Positions 23,412 to 24,758 of a stretch of DNA of 24,758 bases are shown in pieces (the stretch's first letter is position 1; each line of letters begins with the position of its first letter). The translations under genes and the position numbers were made by a program. The DNA is from an uncultured Gemmataceae bacterium (GTDB lineage Bacteria; Planctomycetota; Planctomycetia; Gemmatales; Gemmataceae). Below the pieces are notes generated by a model, which saw only the letters and a program-made list of their open reading frames with translations, had not been told where the DNA came from and made no database searches. The stretch spans positions 1 to 24,758 of the forward strand of contig CAKZUU010000469.1 in NCBI GenBank assembly GCA_937922175.1, in the 5' to 3' direction.

Positions 23412-24557
23412 ATGAATCCGCTGACGACGACTCATTTGTTGACGCTGGTGGGACACCGGGAATCGCCTTGCCTTTCGCTTTATCAGCCGACACACCGGCA
23501 TCACCCCGACAATCAACAAGATCCGATCCGCTTCAAGAACTTGACGAAGCGCATCGAGGAATCGCTTCGGCAGAGGTATCCGACCCGTGATACCCGGGAA
23601 CTGCTGCAACCGTTTTACGACCTTGCCGACGACTCCCTCTTCTGGAACCAGACGTGGGACGGGATGGCCCTGTTCGCTGGTCCTGGTGTGTTGCAGGTTT
23701 ACCGGCTTCAGCGCTCGATGCCGGAACTAGCGATTGTCGCGGATAGCTATCACGTCAAACCGCTCTTGCGTTATTTGCAGTCGGCCGACCGCTTTCATGT
23801 ATTGGGTCTCAGCCGCGATCAAGCCACCATCTGGGTGGGGAATCGCTACGCCTTGGACCCGGAACCACTCCCCGCTGACTTCCCCAGCCGGCGCGAAAAC
23901 GTTTTGGGCAACAACGAACGAGGCTCGCCAGGGCATTCCATCGCCAGCAGCAATTCCGGCTTGGGCAGTCCGAAAATCGTTCACGGTCACGAAGATGGCA
24001 AACATGACGTTGAGGCAGAAAAGTTCTTCCGCGCCGTCGATCGGGCCGTCCTTCAGTCTTTTTCCAAGCCGACGGGCTTGCCGCTCATCTTGGCGGCGCT
24101 CCCCGAGCATCAGTCTTTGTTTCGTCGAATTTCGCAGAATAGTCAATTGCTCGTCGAAGGCATCAAAAGAAATCCTCACGCCATGGCGTCGGATGAACTT
24201 CGGCAGCGCGTCTGGGATGTGATGCAACCGCATTACCTCCAGCGATTGCAGAAATTGAAAGAAGACTTCGCCACGGCCCAGGCTCGACAACTTGGCTCGG
24301 CCGACCTCGCCGATGTCACCCGCGCGGCTGTCGCCGGTAAGGTCGGCATCTTGCTGCTCGAAGCCGAGCGAATCATCCCGGGCAGGATCGACCCCGGTTC
24401 CGGCTCCATCCAGCTCGGACAACTCGAATCCCCGGATACCGACGATCTTTTGGACGATCTGGCGGAGGTGGTCCTCTCACGGGGCGGGGAGGTGGTGGTC
24501 ACTCCCAAAGATCAAATGCCTTCCGCGACGGGACTGGCTGCGATCTACCGCTACTGA
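23412..24557 (+). CDS. Bacterial archaeo-eukaryotic release factor-like (baeRF) protein (381 aa)
   Basis: A bacterial relative of eRF1/Pelota, of the baeRF group (closest by eye to family 3). Diagnostic segments are SPCLSLYQPTHRHHPDNQQDPIRFKNL (18-44), DSLFWNQTWDGMALFAGPG (74-92), YHVKPLLRYLQSADRFHVLGLSRDQATIWVG (113-143), RFFRAVDRAVL (205-214), and a C-terminal GGEVVVTPKDQMPSATGLAAIYRY (358-381) matching the last eRF1-type domain. No GGQ tripeptide is seen, so it is not an ordinary peptide-releasing factor. It is probably cytoplasmic and ribosome-associated, which is inference. I started at ATG 23412, where the family begins, with GGGAG five bases upstream; the longer frame to 23181 overlaps HPF. 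It follows HPF by 43 bases on the same strand and is probably co-transcribed. No terminator follows it clearly in the 55 bases to the tRNA. Confidence 0.88.
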   Translation: MNPLTTTHLLTLVGHRESPCLSLYQPTHRHHPDNQQDPIRFKNLTKRIEESLRQRYPTRDTRELLQPFYDLADDSLFWNQTWDGMALFAGPGVLQVYRLQRSMPELAIVADSYHVKPLLRYLQSADRFHVLGLSRDQATIWVGNRYALDPEPLPADFPSRRENVLGNNERGSPGHSIASSNSGLGSPKIVHGHEDGKHDVEAEKFFRAVDRAVLQSFSKPTGLPLILAALPEHQSLFRRISQNSQLLVEGIKRNPHAMASDELRQRVWDVMQPHYLQRLQKLKEDFATAQARQLGSADLADVTRAAVAGKVGILLLEAERIIPGRIDPGSGSIQLGQLESPDTDDLLDDLAEVVLSRGGEVVVTPKDQMPSATGLAAIYRY

Positions 24558-24612
24558 CGGGGTGCGGAGTCGCTGCGACGAAAGCTGCGTCTGGGAGACA
24601 AGTTGCTTCAAG

Positions 24613-24684
24613 AGGCCCCTCCCGGATTCGAACCGGGGAATGGCGGATTTGCAATCCACTGCCTTACCACTTGGCTAAGGGGCC
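24613..24684 (-). tRNA. tRNA-Cys (anticodon GCA)
   Basis: The minus strand reads GGCCCCT as 5' acceptor, pairing with AGGGGCC, and the discriminator is T, which is the hallmark of tRNA-Cys. The anticodon stem GTGGA/TCCGC encloses the loop TTGCAAA, giving anticodon GCA. The T-arm has GGTTCGAATCC. CCA is not encoded. It is 72 bases. A promoter candidate lies just upstream. Confidence 0.97.
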
Positions 24685-24706
24685 GACCGTCACCACCTCG
24701 GTACCG

Positions 24707-24735
24707 ATTCTATCGGCAGGGTATGGTCCGAACAA
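24707..24735 (-). promoter_or_regulatory. Candidate promoter of tRNA-Cys
   Basis: On the minus strand TTGTTC (24730-24735) and TAGAAT (24707-24712) are 17 bases apart. The -10 matches the consensus at 5 of 6 and the -35 at 3 of 6. RNA would start near 24700, about 16 bases before the mature 5' end of the tRNA, a typical arrangement. Confidence 0.5.
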
Positions 24736-24758
24736 GAGGTAATCCGGTCGGCCGCATC

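Noticed and set aside
24558..24612. Hairpin GTCG-CTG-CGAC as a terminator of the baeRF gene
   Set aside because: The stem is only four base pairs with no T-run, so it is not adequate.
1..24758. Mobile element, phage, integrase or CRISPR array
   Set aside because: No transposase, integrase, direct-repeat array or terminal inverted repeat was seen; the gene content looks like core chromosome. The tRNA genes at both ends show no attachment-site duplication within the window.

Overview
The window looks like a chromosomal stretch from a GC-rich bacterium, most likely a planctomycete (Gemmata/Isosphaera-like). This rests on the protein content: a GldA/GldF/GldG-type ABC module with a very large DUF4340 protein, a baeRF-type (eRF1-related) protein, a DUF2752 protein, a compact rpmF-plsX-fabD-acpP-fabF cluster, and tRNA genes that do not encode CCA. 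The taxonomic call is inference; there is no rRNA or other marker gene to settle it. No phage, transposon, integrase or CRISPR array was seen.

Layout. Positions 1-23 are the 3' end of a tRNA (probably tRNA-Pro). Three plus-strand genes follow: a secreted protein of unknown function (286-819) ending in a good intrinsic terminator, a DUF2752 membrane protein (929-1402), and a truncated glycoside-hydrolase-2-like protein (1437-2213). From 2245 to 22821 every gene is on the minus strand. In order of transcription these are a P-type ATPase, a secreted two-propeller PQQ-dependent sugar dehydrogenase-like protein, the fatty-acid/phospholipid cluster rpmF-plsX-fabD-acpP-fabF with a small membrane protein and a rhodanese behind it, a membrane-anchored TPR protein, the four-gene ABC module (ATPase, permease, GldG-like, DUF4340), and a sigma-70-family factor convergent with the GH2-like gene. 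Divergent from the ATPase are a ribosome hibernation factor (HPF/RaiA-like, 23018-23368) and a baeRF-family protein (23412-24557). A minus-strand tRNA-Cys (24613-24684) with a plausible promoter closes the window.

How the genes work together. rpmF-plsX-fabD-acpP-fabF is the classic link between a ribosomal protein and acyl-chain synthesis, but the fabH and fabG usually found in it are absent. The GldA/F/G-DUF4340 module should form one membrane complex: ATPase, ABC-2 permease fused to a large polytopic N-terminal region, a GldG-like periplasmic/membrane subunit, and a one-TM protein whose exported part appears to be five tandem DUF4340-like units. Its substrate is not known. HPF and the baeRF protein form a small tandem that may act on idle or stalled ribosomes.

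The best candidates for something under-described are the five-unit DUF4340 protein with its extended permease, the HPF-baeRF pair, the truncated GH2-like pseudoenzyme, and two unusual hairpins (20041-20075 and 12979-13012). Most start codons were re-chosen from Shine-Dalgarno sequences and family alignment, so several genes are shorter than the longest open frame.
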